Of a stretch of DNA of 32,447 nt, positions 16,145 to 23,591 are shown one piece after another. The translations under genes were made by a program, and so were the position numbers. Within the stretch, counting starts at the first letter, position 1. Every line of letters begins with the position of its first letter. Origin of the DNA: Bacteroidota bacterium (lineage in GTDB: Bacteria; Bacteroidota; Bacteroidia; Bacteroidales; VadinHA17); contig JAKPDL010000080.1 in the NCBI GenBank assembly GCA_029552825.1, positions 1 to 32,447 of the forward strand, in the 5' to 3' direction. Below the pieces are notes generated by a model. That model ran no database searches. It was not told the origin of the DNA and was given only the letters and a program-made list of their open reading frames with translations.

Positions 16145-16741
16145 ATGAGACTTGGTGTTACCGGTGGTATTGGAAGTGGAAAAACAATTGTATGCAGAAT
16201 ATTCAGCATTCTCGGTGTGCCAGTCTTTTCTGCCGATGATGCCGCAAAGGAAATAATGGATAATGATGAGTCAATCAAGGAAAAGGTGAATCTTGCTACA
16301 GGCAAGAATGTGTACAGGAATGGAATACTTCAAAGAAAAGAACTTGCCACTATTATTTTTAACAACAGGGAAATACTGCAGAAGATAAACAGTATTGTTC
16401 ATCCTGTGTTATTTGAAAAATTTCTGGAGTGGGAAAAAATGCAGCATTATCCATATGTAATTATGGAAGCTGCAATTCTCTTCGAAAGCGGTGCAGATAA
16501 ACTTGTTGACAGGATACTGACGGTAACTGCACCAGAGAGTGAACGTGTAAAGAGGATTTTGGAGCGGAATAATACAGAAATAAACGATGTTATTTCCAGA
16601 ATGAAGAATCAGTATGATGACAACTTCAGAACAGCAAGATCACACTATGTTGTTGATAATTCAGGTGAAAAATTGGTTGTGCCTGAGATTTTAAGAATTC
16701 ACAATGAATTACTTTCTTTGTCAGTTAAAAAAATCAACTGA
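16145..16741 (+). CDS. coaE: Dephospho-CoA kinase
   Basis: The 198-residue enzyme phosphorylates the ribose 3' hydroxyl of dephospho-CoA, the last step of coenzyme A synthesis. The P-loop GGIGSGKT is at residues 7-14. The lid and substrate regions follow, with [11 protein letters not shown], the [16 protein letters not shown] segment and [16 protein letters not shown]. Length and motif order match the family. The TGA stop overlaps the ATG of the next gene by one base (16741), indicating translational coupling. Confidence 0.95.
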   Translation: MRLGVTGGIGSGKTIVCRIFSILGVPVFSADDAAKEIMDNDESIKEKVNLATGKNVYRNGILQRKELATIIFNNREILQKINSIVHPVLFEKFLEWEKMQHYPYVIMEAAILFESGADKLVDRILTVTAPESERVKRILERNNTEINDVISRMKNQYDDNFRTARSHYVVDNSGEKLVVPEILRIHNELLSLSVKKIN

Positions 16742-17472
16742 TGGGAGGTTTTGCAAAATGGATTGGAGGAGGACTCGGATGGGTTCTTGGAGGACCTATA
16801 GGAGGGTTACTTGGTTTTCTCTTTGGATCATTCGTTGATGAATCAACCTCCTATCCTTCGCATGATACAAAGTATGTTTCAACTGAAACCACCCCTGGGG
16901 CATTCGGTGTAAGCCTGCTGGTACTTGTGGCAGCAGTGATGAAAGCCGATAAACGAGTTCTTAAATCAGAATTGGAATATGTAAAGCAGTTTTTTATCAG
17001 CCAGTTCGGTGTGGAATCGACCCGAGAGGCAATGATACTGCTGCGGGATCTGCTCAAACAGGATATACCAATAAAAGATGTCTGCAAACAGATTGCAAAA
17101 AATATGGACTATCCGTCGCGTATGCATCTTCTGCACTTTCTCTTTGGCATAGCCGGTGCCGACGGGAAATTCGGGTCAGGAGAAGTACAGGTCATAAGCA
17201 AAATAGCTGAATACCTTGGAATTTCCAGTCGTGATTACACTTCAATAAAGAATATGTTTATTCCTGATACCGATGCAGCTTATAAAATTCTTGAGATTGA
17301 ACCCACGGCAACTGACGAGGAAGTGAAGAAAGCATACAGGCGAATGGCTTTGAAATATCACCCCGACAGGGTGAGCCACCTCGGAGAAGATTTTAAGAAG
17401 GCTGCAGACGAAAAATTTAAAAAGGTCAATGAAGCATACGAAAAAATCAAAAAGGAAAGGAATCTCGTGTGA
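16741..17472 (+). CDS. TerB-like / J-domain co-chaperone (DjlA-like)
   Basis: The 243 residues fall into three parts. A Gly-rich hydrophobic start (1-31, with [20 protein letters not shown]) may insert into or lie on the membrane. A TerB-like helical domain (about 55-165) includes [20 protein letters not shown] and [17 protein letters not shown]-terminal J domain (about 178-238) has HPD at 207-209, which should stimulate DnaK ATPase. The order is that of DjlA. The ATG overlaps the coaE stop codon. The client or process is not evident from the context. Confidence 0.88.
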   Translation: MGGFAKWIGGGLGWVLGGPIGGLLGFLFGSFVDESTSYPSHDTKYVSTETTPGAFGVSLLVLVAAVMKADKRVLKSELEYVKQFFISQFGVESTREAMILLRDLLKQDIPIKDVCKQIAKNMDYPSRMHLLHFLFGIAGADGKFGSGEVQVISKIAEYLGISSRDYTSIKNMFIPDTDAAYKILEIEPTATDEEVKKAYRRMALKYHPDRVSHLGEDFKKAADEKFKKVNEAYEKIKKERNLV

Positions 17473-17526
17473 TTCATAATTAATTTAGATATTCAAATAA
17501 AAACATGAAGGAAAAAAGAATATTAA

Positions 17527-17557
17527 TTGAAATATCACGGTACAAAAACTAAATTTG
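17527..17557 (+). promoter_or_regulatory. Promoter of the DUF5606 gene
   Basis: TTG (17527-17529) is followed after 20 bases by TAAATTTG (17550-17557), a perfect -7 match. Transcription would begin only about 12-15 bases before the ATG at 17575, so the in-frame TTG at 17569 is a poor start candidate. Confidence 0.6.
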
Positions 17558-17574
17558 CACAAAAATAATTGAGT

Positions 17575-18162
17575 ATGATTCTTAAAGACTATCTTGCAAT
17601 ATCGGGTCAGCACGGTTTGTTCAAGTTCATTGCGCAGGGGCGCAATGCAATGATAGTAGAACACCTTGAAACCAGGAAAAGAACTACAGCTTTCGGATCT
17701 TCAAAAGTAATTTCACTCGAAGACATTTCAATTTTTACAACGGGCGAAGAGATACCTCTGTCGAAAGTGTTTGACAGAATTTACGACCGTGAAAACGGAG
17801 GTCCGGCACCTGATGAGAAGTCCGATATAAAAGTTCTCAGAACATATTTTGAAGAGGTTTTGCCTGAATACGACCGGGAAAGAGTTTACGAATCTGATAT
17901 AAGAAAAGTATTCAGGTGGTATAATATATTGCAGAAACTTAACCTTCTTGTAAAAGAAGAGCCTGAGAAAACAGAAGAAAAAGAAGAGGTGAAAGAAGAG
18001 GTGATAGAAGAAAAAATGGAAAGTAAAGATTCTTCTGAAAAGACATCTTCAACTAAGAAATTAAAATCTGCAGCAAAGTCTACAGAAAAGACTGAAGAGG
18101 AGAGTGCTGTAAAGCCCGCAAGATCAGGATCTGGCAAAAAGAAGAAAACAACCGAAGAATAA
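17575..18162 (+). CDS. DUF5606 family protein
   Basis: The 195-residue cytoplasmic protein is typical of Bacteroidota. The conserved N-terminal part starts ILKDYLAISGQHGLFKF and carries EHLETRKRTTAFGSSKVISLEDISIFT in consecutive segments. A helical part (about 85-125, LRTYFEEVLPEYDRERVYESD then KVFRWYNILQKLNLL) follows. The last 70 residues are a Glu/Lys/Ser-rich low-complexity tail that is probably disordered. Its function is unknown. I chose the ATG at 17575 over an upstream TTG because homologues begin close to this ATG and the promoter lies just before it. Confidence 0.85.
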   Translation: MILKDYLAISGQHGLFKFIAQGRNAMIVEHLETRKRTTAFGSSKVISLEDISIFTTGEEIPLSKVFDRIYDRENGGPAPDEKSDIKVLRTYFEEVLPEYDRERVYESDIRKVFRWYNILQKLNLLVKEEPEKTEEKEEVKEEVIEEKMESKDSSEKTSSTKKLKSAAKSTEKTEEESAVKPARSGSGKKKKTTEE

Positions 18163-18371
18163 TATAGTTTCTTTCAAAAATCCTTACAGAGATAAAATAT
18201 CTTTTATTGAGTTTTATCTGTTAATTTCTTTTATCAATCGTGAAAGATCCAGAATAGTTAATATGTTAATAATCAATAAATTATTAAATTGATTTTAATC
18301 GCTTTTTGATAAAAAGAGGTCTTTTGTGTAAAAATTTTTTCCAGAATATAAAAAAAATATTAATATTGATT

Positions 18372-18379
18372 TATATTTG
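18372..18379 (+). promoter_or_regulatory. -7 element for the pdaD-speB operon
   Basis: TATATTTG is a perfect TAnnTTTG match followed by C, about 60 bases before the pdaD ATG. No TTTG is found at the expected -33 distance. The upstream intergenic interval (18163-18371) is very AT-rich and holds a short dyad, AATCAAT (18271-18277) with ATTGATT (18288-18294), but no gene. Confidence 0.5.
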
Positions 18380-18440
18380 CATCCCAAAATTAAACAGGTA
18401 AAAATTAGTATTAACAACCCAATTGTAATTTATGACGTAG

Positions 18441-19043
18441 ATGCAGAACATAGTTTTGAGAGAGTTACACTCCGGTAGTTCCGTTGAGGGGATGAATTTG
18501 TCCCTGAAAGGATTCATTGTCGGGAACCGTATACCCAGAGAATACTTTGTTACTACTGGTATCGGTGAAAGCGACATCGCAATTCATGCAGGATCTTACC
18601 ACCTGGCTCTCAAAGATGCCGGTATCGAAATGGCCAACATTATCACCTATTCTTCAATTCTTCCGGGCATGGCCACCCAAATTCCCAAACCTGATAAAAT
18701 TACCCATGGCGAAGTGATGGAGTCTATTATGGCTGTCGCCAATGGCAGAAAAGGAGAGAGAATTTCTGCGGGAATTATTTATGGATGGCTGAAAGAAAAA
18801 AGAACCGGTCAGAGGTACGGTGGTCTGGTCTGCGAGCACAACGGGAATTATACCGAGGAGGAGCTGGAAAAATTGCTCCGCCTGAGTATAAACGAGTTGT
18901 ATACCAATGGGTTCGATAAAGACTTCACTCTTGGTGATTTGAATATCATTAAGAGGTCTTTCGTGCCCCTCAAAACGTATGGGACTGTTCTGGTAGCGCT
19001 CTGTTTTACCAGTTACTTTTATCCAATCCTGGAGACCATCTGA
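18441..19043 (+). CDS. pdaD: Pyruvoyl-dependent arginine decarboxylase
   Basis: The 200-residue proenzyme converts arginine to agmatine with a pyruvoyl cofactor made by self-cleavage. The cleavage site is visible as NIITYSSILPGMAT, with Ser71-Ser72 matching the Ser-Ser bond cut in the archaeal enzyme. Other family features are FIVGNRIPREYFVTTGIGESD near the start (residues 25-45, quoted here as two overlapping parts FIVGNRIPREY and FVTTGIGESD) and the GERISAGIIYGWLKE region. The family is known from archaea, chlamydiae and several bacterial groups. It is not related to PLP-dependent SpeA. The agmatinase gene begins 6 bases downstream, so the pair makes putrescine. No arginine/agmatine antiporter is nearby. 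Confidence 0.92.
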   Translation: MQNIVLRELHSGSSVEGMNLSLKGFIVGNRIPREYFVTTGIGESDIAIHAGSYHLALKDAGIEMANIITYSSILPGMATQIPKPDKITHGEVMESIMAVANGRKGERISAGIIYGWLKEKRTGQRYGGLVCEHNGNYTEEELEKLLRLSINELYTNGFDKDFTLGDLNIIKRSFVPLKTYGTVLVALCFTSYFYPILETI

Positions 19044-19049
19044 TGCTTT

Positions 19050-19886
19050 ATGAATTTCGGAGGCAATGAGGTAGTTTATAACTACCATGAATCCCGTATT
19101 GTCATACTTCCGGTACCGTATGACGAAACCAGTACATGGTTAAAGGGGGCTGACAGAGGGCCGCAGGCTATACTTGAAGCATCGGTAAACCTCGAATTCT
19201 ATGATATTGAAACCCGCTCCGAAGTTCATAAACATGGAATCTATACAATGGAGCCTCTGACGGAAAAGAGCTCGCCAGAGGCTCTTGTTAATACTGTATT
19301 TGAAAAAGTTAGTTCACTTCTTAATGAAGGAAAGTTCCCTGTCATTATAGGAGGAAACCATACTGTAAGCATCGGAGCTGCCAATGCAGCTGCTGCTTTC
19401 TTCCCTTCGCTGACAGTACTTCAGTTTGATGCCCATGCCGACCTGCGCGACAGCTATGAAGGCTCACCCTACAACCATGCATGTGTAATGGCAAGAATAC
19501 GAGAAAAGTCGCATACAGTTCAGATGGGAATACGAAGTATTTCTGCTGAAGAGATTCATAATGCCGACTGGAACTCAATTTTTCCTGCTCATCAATTATG
19601 GTATGATAAGAACCTTTACAAAGTGGCACTTGACTTACTTAAAGAAAATGTCTATATCACAATAGACCTTGATGTATTTGACCCCTCCCTTATACCATCA
19701 ACAGGAACCCCCGAACCTGGCGGACCACCATATTATGATATTATGCACTTCATACGCGAAGTGGCAAAAAACAGAAACATAGTGGGATTCGACGTTGTTG
19801 AATTGTGTCCCTCACCCCTTAATAAAGCCCCTGATTTTGTAGCAGCAAAAATTATTTACCAGACCTTGAGCTATATTTTTAGTTAA
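19050..19886 (+). CDS. speB: Agmatinase
   Basis: The 278-residue ureohydrolase splits agmatine into putrescine and urea. Its dinuclear manganese ligands are all visible: GGNHT with His104, FDAHADLR with Asp127, His129 and Asp131, and TIDLDVFDPS with Asp206 and Asp208. The start at 19050 lies 6 bases after pdaD. With pdaD it gives a two-step arginine-to-putrescine route. Its TAA overlaps the stop codon of the convergent mazG in a shared TTAA at 19883-19886, with no terminator between. The arginine-family specificity (agmatine rather than arginine or guanidinobutyrate) is inferred from the operon partner. Confidence 0.93.
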   Translation: MNFGGNEVVYNYHESRIVILPVPYDETSTWLKGADRGPQAILEASVNLEFYDIETRSEVHKHGIYTMEPLTEKSSPEALVNTVFEKVSSLLNEGKFPVIIGGNHTVSIGAANAAAAFFPSLTVLQFDAHADLRDSYEGSPYNHACVMARIREKSHTVQMGIRSISAEEIHNADWNSIFPAHQLWYDKNLYKVALDLLKENVYITIDLDVFDPSLIPSTGTPEPGGPPYYDIMHFIREVAKNRNIVGFDVVELCPSPLNKAPDFVAAKIIYQTLSYIFS

Positions 19887-20665
19887 TCTTCCTTCTTTGC
19901 CTCTTCCCATATAGCATTCATCTCATCAAGGCTCATATCATTCAATGAGCGGCCTGCAGCAAGTGTCTTTCTCTCCAGATAATTGAAACGGTTGATAAAT
20001 TTTCTGTTTGTTTTTTCAAGAGCAGCTTCAGGATCAATGCCATAGAGCCTGCATGCATTGATAAGACTGAAAAAAATATCCCCTATTTCAGACTCAATAT
20101 TTTCCTTGTCTCCCTCTTCAACTTCTGCCTTTAATTCGTTTATCTCTTCAAGTACTTTATCCCATATCTGCCCGGGAACTTCCCAGTCAAAACCTGCACC
20201 TCTTACTTTCTCCTGTATCCTTACAGCTTTTGTTACAGCCGGCAGGGAAGATGGTACACCCGAGAGAACAGGTTTGTATTCAGGTTTTTCATCCATCTTC
20301 AGCTTTTCCCAGTTCTTTTTAACGTCATCAGAGTTTCTTACTTCAATTTCTCCGAATACATGAGGATGCCTGTAAATAAGCTTCCTGTTGATGTGATTTA
20401 ATACATCTGCTATATCGAATGTCCCTCTTTCAGCTCCTATTTTTGCATAAAAAACTATATGTAACATTAAATCGCCCAGCTCATCCTTGATACCTTCTTC
20501 ATTTCCCGAAAAAATTGCCTCTGTCAGTTCATATGTTTCTTCAATTGTCAGCTTCCTGAGGCTCTCGTAACTTTGCTCTCTATCCCAGGGGCATTCCTTC
20601 CTGAGCCTGTCCATTATCTCGAGCAGTCGCTCAAATTCTTTTAATGCAATATCTCTTTTATTCAT
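19883..20665 (-). CDS. mazG: Nucleoside triphosphate pyrophosphohydrolase MazG
   Basis: The 260-residue enzyme hydrolyses (d)NTPs to monophosphates and pyrophosphate, cleaning damaged nucleotides. Two MazG domains are present. The first has CPWDREQ, then IEETYELTEAI (Glu42, Glu43, Glu46) and DELGDLMLHIVFYAKI (Glu62, Asp65). The second has WDKVLEEINELKAEVEEG and ESEIGDIFFSLINACR. I chose the ATG at 20665 over an in-frame TTG two codons upstream. It starts 6 bases after the SAM-hydrolase-like gene ends, so the two are probably co-transcribed. Confidence 0.95.
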   Translation of the reverse strand: MNKRDIALKEFERLLEIMDRLRKECPWDREQSYESLRKLTIEETYELTEAIFSGNEEGIKDELGDLMLHIVFYAKIGAERGTFDIADVLNHINRKLIYRHPHVFGEIEVRNSDDVKKNWEKLKMDEKPEYKPVLSGVPSSLPAVTKAVRIQEKVRGAGFDWEVPGQIWDKVLEEINELKAEVEEGDKENIESEIGDIFFSLINACRLYGIDPEAALEKTNRKFINRFNYLERKTLAAGRSLNDMSLDEMNAIWEEAKKED

Positions 20666-20671
20666 TGTCAA

Positions 20672-21460
20672 TTAGTGTTTCAGAATTTTTTCTTCAGGCG
20701 CAAGTTCAACCCTTATTACAGACCCATTGGTGAGGTTAAGAAGTTCAGATACTTTTGCTCCATTAATTGAAATTTCCAGCAGGTCGAGCATGTTGAATCT
20801 GGCGCACAGTTCTCCGACGGGTTCATTGTCGTATCTTTTACTTATCCTGTTAATAGAGTTTCTCGTGCTCTGTATGAGAATTCTGAACCTTTTTCCGGAG
20901 AAGACCCTGTCGAAAATTTCTCGTGTAATATTGGAAATTGCATTTCCGTATGAATCTATAAATATCACACTGCCTGTTATTATGTCTTTTTCAATTGTTG
21001 CCCGTAAAGGAATTTTTTCATTGATACGTACTGCAGGCATTCCGATCTCCTTCAGTGTTTTCCCTTTTAAAATCATTGCAGCAGCAGAAACAAAAATATC
21101 TATTTCATCCGTTTCGTCTTTATTCCCAAGTATAACAACTTCATCCGGCTCACGGTTGAGAATAAGATAGAAAATCCCATTGTCGGTACCGATAAAATAA
21201 TGTTCACCAGATCTTACAGCCAGATGCCTCTTTTCTTCATTTCCTTCAGTATGTACGCAAATTATGTGAACTGAACCCGGAGGATAATGGGAATAAGTAT
21301 TCCGGATTACGAAAGATGCATGGGAAATGTTAAATGCAGGTATGCCGGTGGCATTATCAATAATGGTTACACCCGGACATAAATTGCAGAGTTTGCCTTT
21401 GATAATTCCGTTGTAGAAATCATCACTTCTCCACTCGGTTGTAAGTGTTATCACCGGCAT
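20672..21460 (-). CDS. SAM hydrolase / halogenase-family protein (DUF62) with altered triad
   Basis: The 262-residue protein belongs to the SAM hydroxide adenosyltransferase (DUF62) family that splits S-adenosylmethionine to adenosine and methionine. It keeps the start PVITLTTEWRSDDFYNGIIK, the IGTDNGIFYLIL segment and the C-terminal FIDSYGNAISNI region. Where the archaeal enzymes have VVDPGVG with a catalytic Asp, this protein has CVHTEGN (His70). Where they have the FHGRD His, it has TDEID (Asp118). An Arg remains in EEKRHLAV (78). By eye, two of the Asp-Arg-His triad residues are therefore replaced, and its activity is uncertain. The ATG at 21460 is preferred over a TTG at 21478, which overlaps the -7 element. 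Confidence 0.85.
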   Translation of the reverse strand: MPVITLTTEWRSDDFYNGIIKGKLCNLCPGVTIIDNATGIPAFNISHASFVIRNTYSHYPPGSVHIICVHTEGNEEKRHLAVRSGEHYFIGTDNGIFYLILNREPDEVVILGNKDETDEIDIFVSAAAMILKGKTLKEIGMPAVRINEKIPLRATIEKDIITGSVIFIDSYGNAISNITREIFDRVFSGKRFRILIQSTRNSINRISKRYDNEPVGELCARFNMLDLLEISINGAKVSELLNLTNGSVIRVELAPEEKILKH

Positions 21461-21475
21461 GGGAAAAACTTTTGA

Positions 21476-21483
21476 CAAAGATA
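21476..21483 (-). promoter_or_regulatory. -7 element for the DUF62-mazG operon
   Basis: On the minus strand the sequence reads TATCTTTG, a perfect TAnnTTTG match, 15 bases before the ATG at 21460. A start at the TTG 21478 would fall inside this box. Confidence 0.5.
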
Positions 21484-21562
21484 ATCTTCTAACGAAAAAT
21501 AAGCTTACTTTGTAGTTTCTAAATAAATATTTTTTTCAGAAGCATTTTAAAATCTGAAAGCT

Positions 21563-22579
21563 TTGGCAAAAGGCAGACAGAAAGATATTGCACGTACAAC
21601 AGAGAAGGTGATATATCTTGATGATATTGAACCTGTTATTCTTTTTGGTACAAATAATGTCCTGCTGAATAAAATAAGAAATATTTTTCCGCAGGTGAAA
21701 ATTGTTGCCAGGGGAAATGAACTCAAGTGCATCGGTGAAGAAAATGAGATAATGCTGTTTTCTGAGAGGCTCAATGAAGTAATTGACTATTACAGAAAAT
21801 ATCACAGGCTTGATGATGATGTTATCGAAAGAATGCTTACCGATGAGGAACATGTTAAAAAGGCAATAGAGGGCAGTTTTGAGGATGTGATTGTTTACGG
21901 GGCAAATGGCAGGCCGATAAGGGCACGCACAATTCATCAGCTTCAACTAGTGAATGATTACAAAACAAATGATCTGATTATAGCTGATGGACCTGCAGGG
22001 ACTGGAAAAACCTATACATCCATTGCTCTTGCAGTACGAGCCCTGAAAAACAGGGAGGTGAAAAAGATTGTACTTACGCGTCCTGCTGTTGAGGCGGGGG
22101 AGAGACTCGGATTCCTTCCTGGCGACATGAAGGAAAAACTTGATCCGTACCTTCAGCCACTCTATGATGCCCTTCACGACATGTTACCCTATAAGCGGCT
22201 GGAAACATGGATGGAAGATGGAACAATTCAAATTGCGCCACTGGCATATATGAGAGGCCGGACACTTGAAAATGCTTTCGTGATACTTGATGAAGCCCAG
22301 AATGCCACTGTTAGCCAGTTAAAAATGTTCCTTACAAGGATGGGGTTATGCTCTAAGTTTATTATGACAGGCGATACCACACAGATCGACCTGCCCCGGA
22401 AAAACGATTCGGGACTTCTGCAAGCAATGAGAATATTGTCGAACATCGAAGGAATATCTATCATCAGGTTCGACGAACGTGATATAGTCAGGCACCGGCT
22501 GGTTAAAATGATTATCAGGGCATACGAAAAAGAAGAAAAAAATTCAGGAAAAACTTCTGATTCAAAAGATGATGTTTAA
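21563..22579 (+). CDS. phoH: PhoH-family ATPase
   Basis: The 338-residue cytoplasmic P-loop ATPase is thought to work in RNA metabolism. An N-terminal KH-like region (EKVIYLDDIEPVILFGTNN at about 14-32) precedes the ATPase core, with Walker A GPAGTGKT (143-150), LTRPAVEAGERLGFLPGD, Walker B VILDEAQN (240-247) and MTGDTTQIDLP. The only start that keeps the conserved N-terminus is TTG at 21563: an in-frame TAA lies at 21548-21550 and the first internal ATG is at residue 64. It is followed by purC after 18 bases, a pairing I recall from other Bacteroidota. Confidence 0.93.
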   Translation: MAKGRQKDIARTTEKVIYLDDIEPVILFGTNNVLLNKIRNIFPQVKIVARGNELKCIGEENEIMLFSERLNEVIDYYRKYHRLDDDVIERMLTDEEHVKKAIEGSFEDVIVYGANGRPIRARTIHQLQLVNDYKTNDLIIADGPAGTGKTYTSIALAVRALKNREVKKIVLTRPAVEAGERLGFLPGDMKEKLDPYLQPLYDALHDMLPYKRLETWMEDGTIQIAPLAYMRGRTLENAFVILDEAQNATVSQLKMFLTRMGLCSKFIMTGDTTQIDLPRKNDSGLLQAMRILSNIEGISIIRFDERDIVRHRLVKMIIRAYEKEEKNSGKTSDSKDDV

Positions 22580-22597
22580 CATTAACCTTTTAAAACC

Positions 22598-23554
22598 ATG
22601 AAAAATACAGTTCTCAGAACCGATTTCAAATTTCCAGGCTTGAAAAGCATCTACCACGGAAAAGTGCGTGATGTTTATAATATTAACGACGAAATACTTC
22701 TAATGGTTGTAACCGACAGGATTTCAGCATTTGATGTTGTTCTTCCCAGAGGCATCCCATACAAGGGACAGGTTCTTAATCAGATAACTTCGAAATTTCT
22801 TGATCTTACCAGCGATATTATACCAAACTGGAAAATAGCCTCACCCGACCCCAATGTGACTGCAGGAATAATCTGCAAGCCTTATCCTGTGGAAATGATA
22901 GTCAGAGCTTATCTAACTGGAAGCTCATGGCGAACATACAAATCGGGTAAAAGGGAAATATGCGGCATACCCTTACCGGAAGGAATGAGAGAACATCAGA
23001 AATTCGACGAGCCTCTGATTACCCCTACTACAAAAGCTGAACAAGGACTTCATGATGAGGATATTACACCGAAAGAGATAGTTGAAAAAGGTTTGGTATC
23101 TGAAGAAGAATACACTCTAATTGAGAAATATTCACTTGAAATTTTCAAAAGAGGGTCTGAAATTGCAACAAAAAACAAACTGATTCTTGTTGATACTAAA
23201 TATGAATTCGGAAAGAAAGACGGAAAGATATATCTTATAGATGAAGTTCATACTCCCGATTCTTCAAGGTATTTTTATGCCGAAGATTATCAGGAAAGAT
23301 TCAGCAAGGGATTACCGCCAAGGCAGCTTTCGAAAGAATTTGTGAGGGAATGGCTGATGGCAAATGGTTTCATGGGTAGGACAGGGGAAAAAGTACCTGA
23401 TATGACAGATGAATTTGTTAATGAAGTGTCAGAAAGATATATTGAACTTTATGAAAAAATTACAGGGGAAAAATTTATACGGGAAGAACTGAGCAATATA
23501 AATGAAAGAATATACGAAAACTGCATGAAGTTTCTCAAAGAATATTACGGATAA
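22598..23554 (+). CDS. purC: Phosphoribosylaminoimidazole-succinocarboxamide synthase (SAICAR synthetase)
   Basis: The 318-residue ATP-dependent enzyme joins aspartate to CAIR in purine synthesis. The family motifs appear in order: [12 protein letters not shown] (near residue 18), [51 protein letters not shown] and [14 protein letters not shown]. It is of the long form (about 300 residues, like fungal ADE1) rather than the 237-residue E. coli form. It is probably co-transcribed with phoH. Confidence 0.96.
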   Translation: MKNTVLRTDFKFPGLKSIYHGKVRDVYNINDEILLMVVTDRISAFDVVLPRGIPYKGQVLNQITSKFLDLTSDIIPNWKIASPDPNVTAGIICKPYPVEMIVRAYLTGSSWRTYKSGKREICGIPLPEGMREHQKFDEPLITPTTKAEQGLHDEDITPKEIVEKGLVSEEEYTLIEKYSLEIFKRGSEIATKNKLILVDTKYEFGKKDGKIYLIDEVHTPDSSRYFYAEDYQERFSKGLPPRQLSKEFVREWLMANGFMGRTGEKVPDMTDEFVNEVSERYIELYEKITGEKFIREELSNINERIYENCMKFLKEYYG

Positions 23555-23591
23555 TTACACTGTTTTTTTAAATAATTCAAAGTATTCCTGA

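Noticed and set aside
18190-18219. Terminator hairpin after the DUF5606 gene (AGATAAAA ... TTTTATCT)
   Set aside because: The stem is entirely weak A-T pairs apart from one G-C at each end, and no clear T-tract follows.
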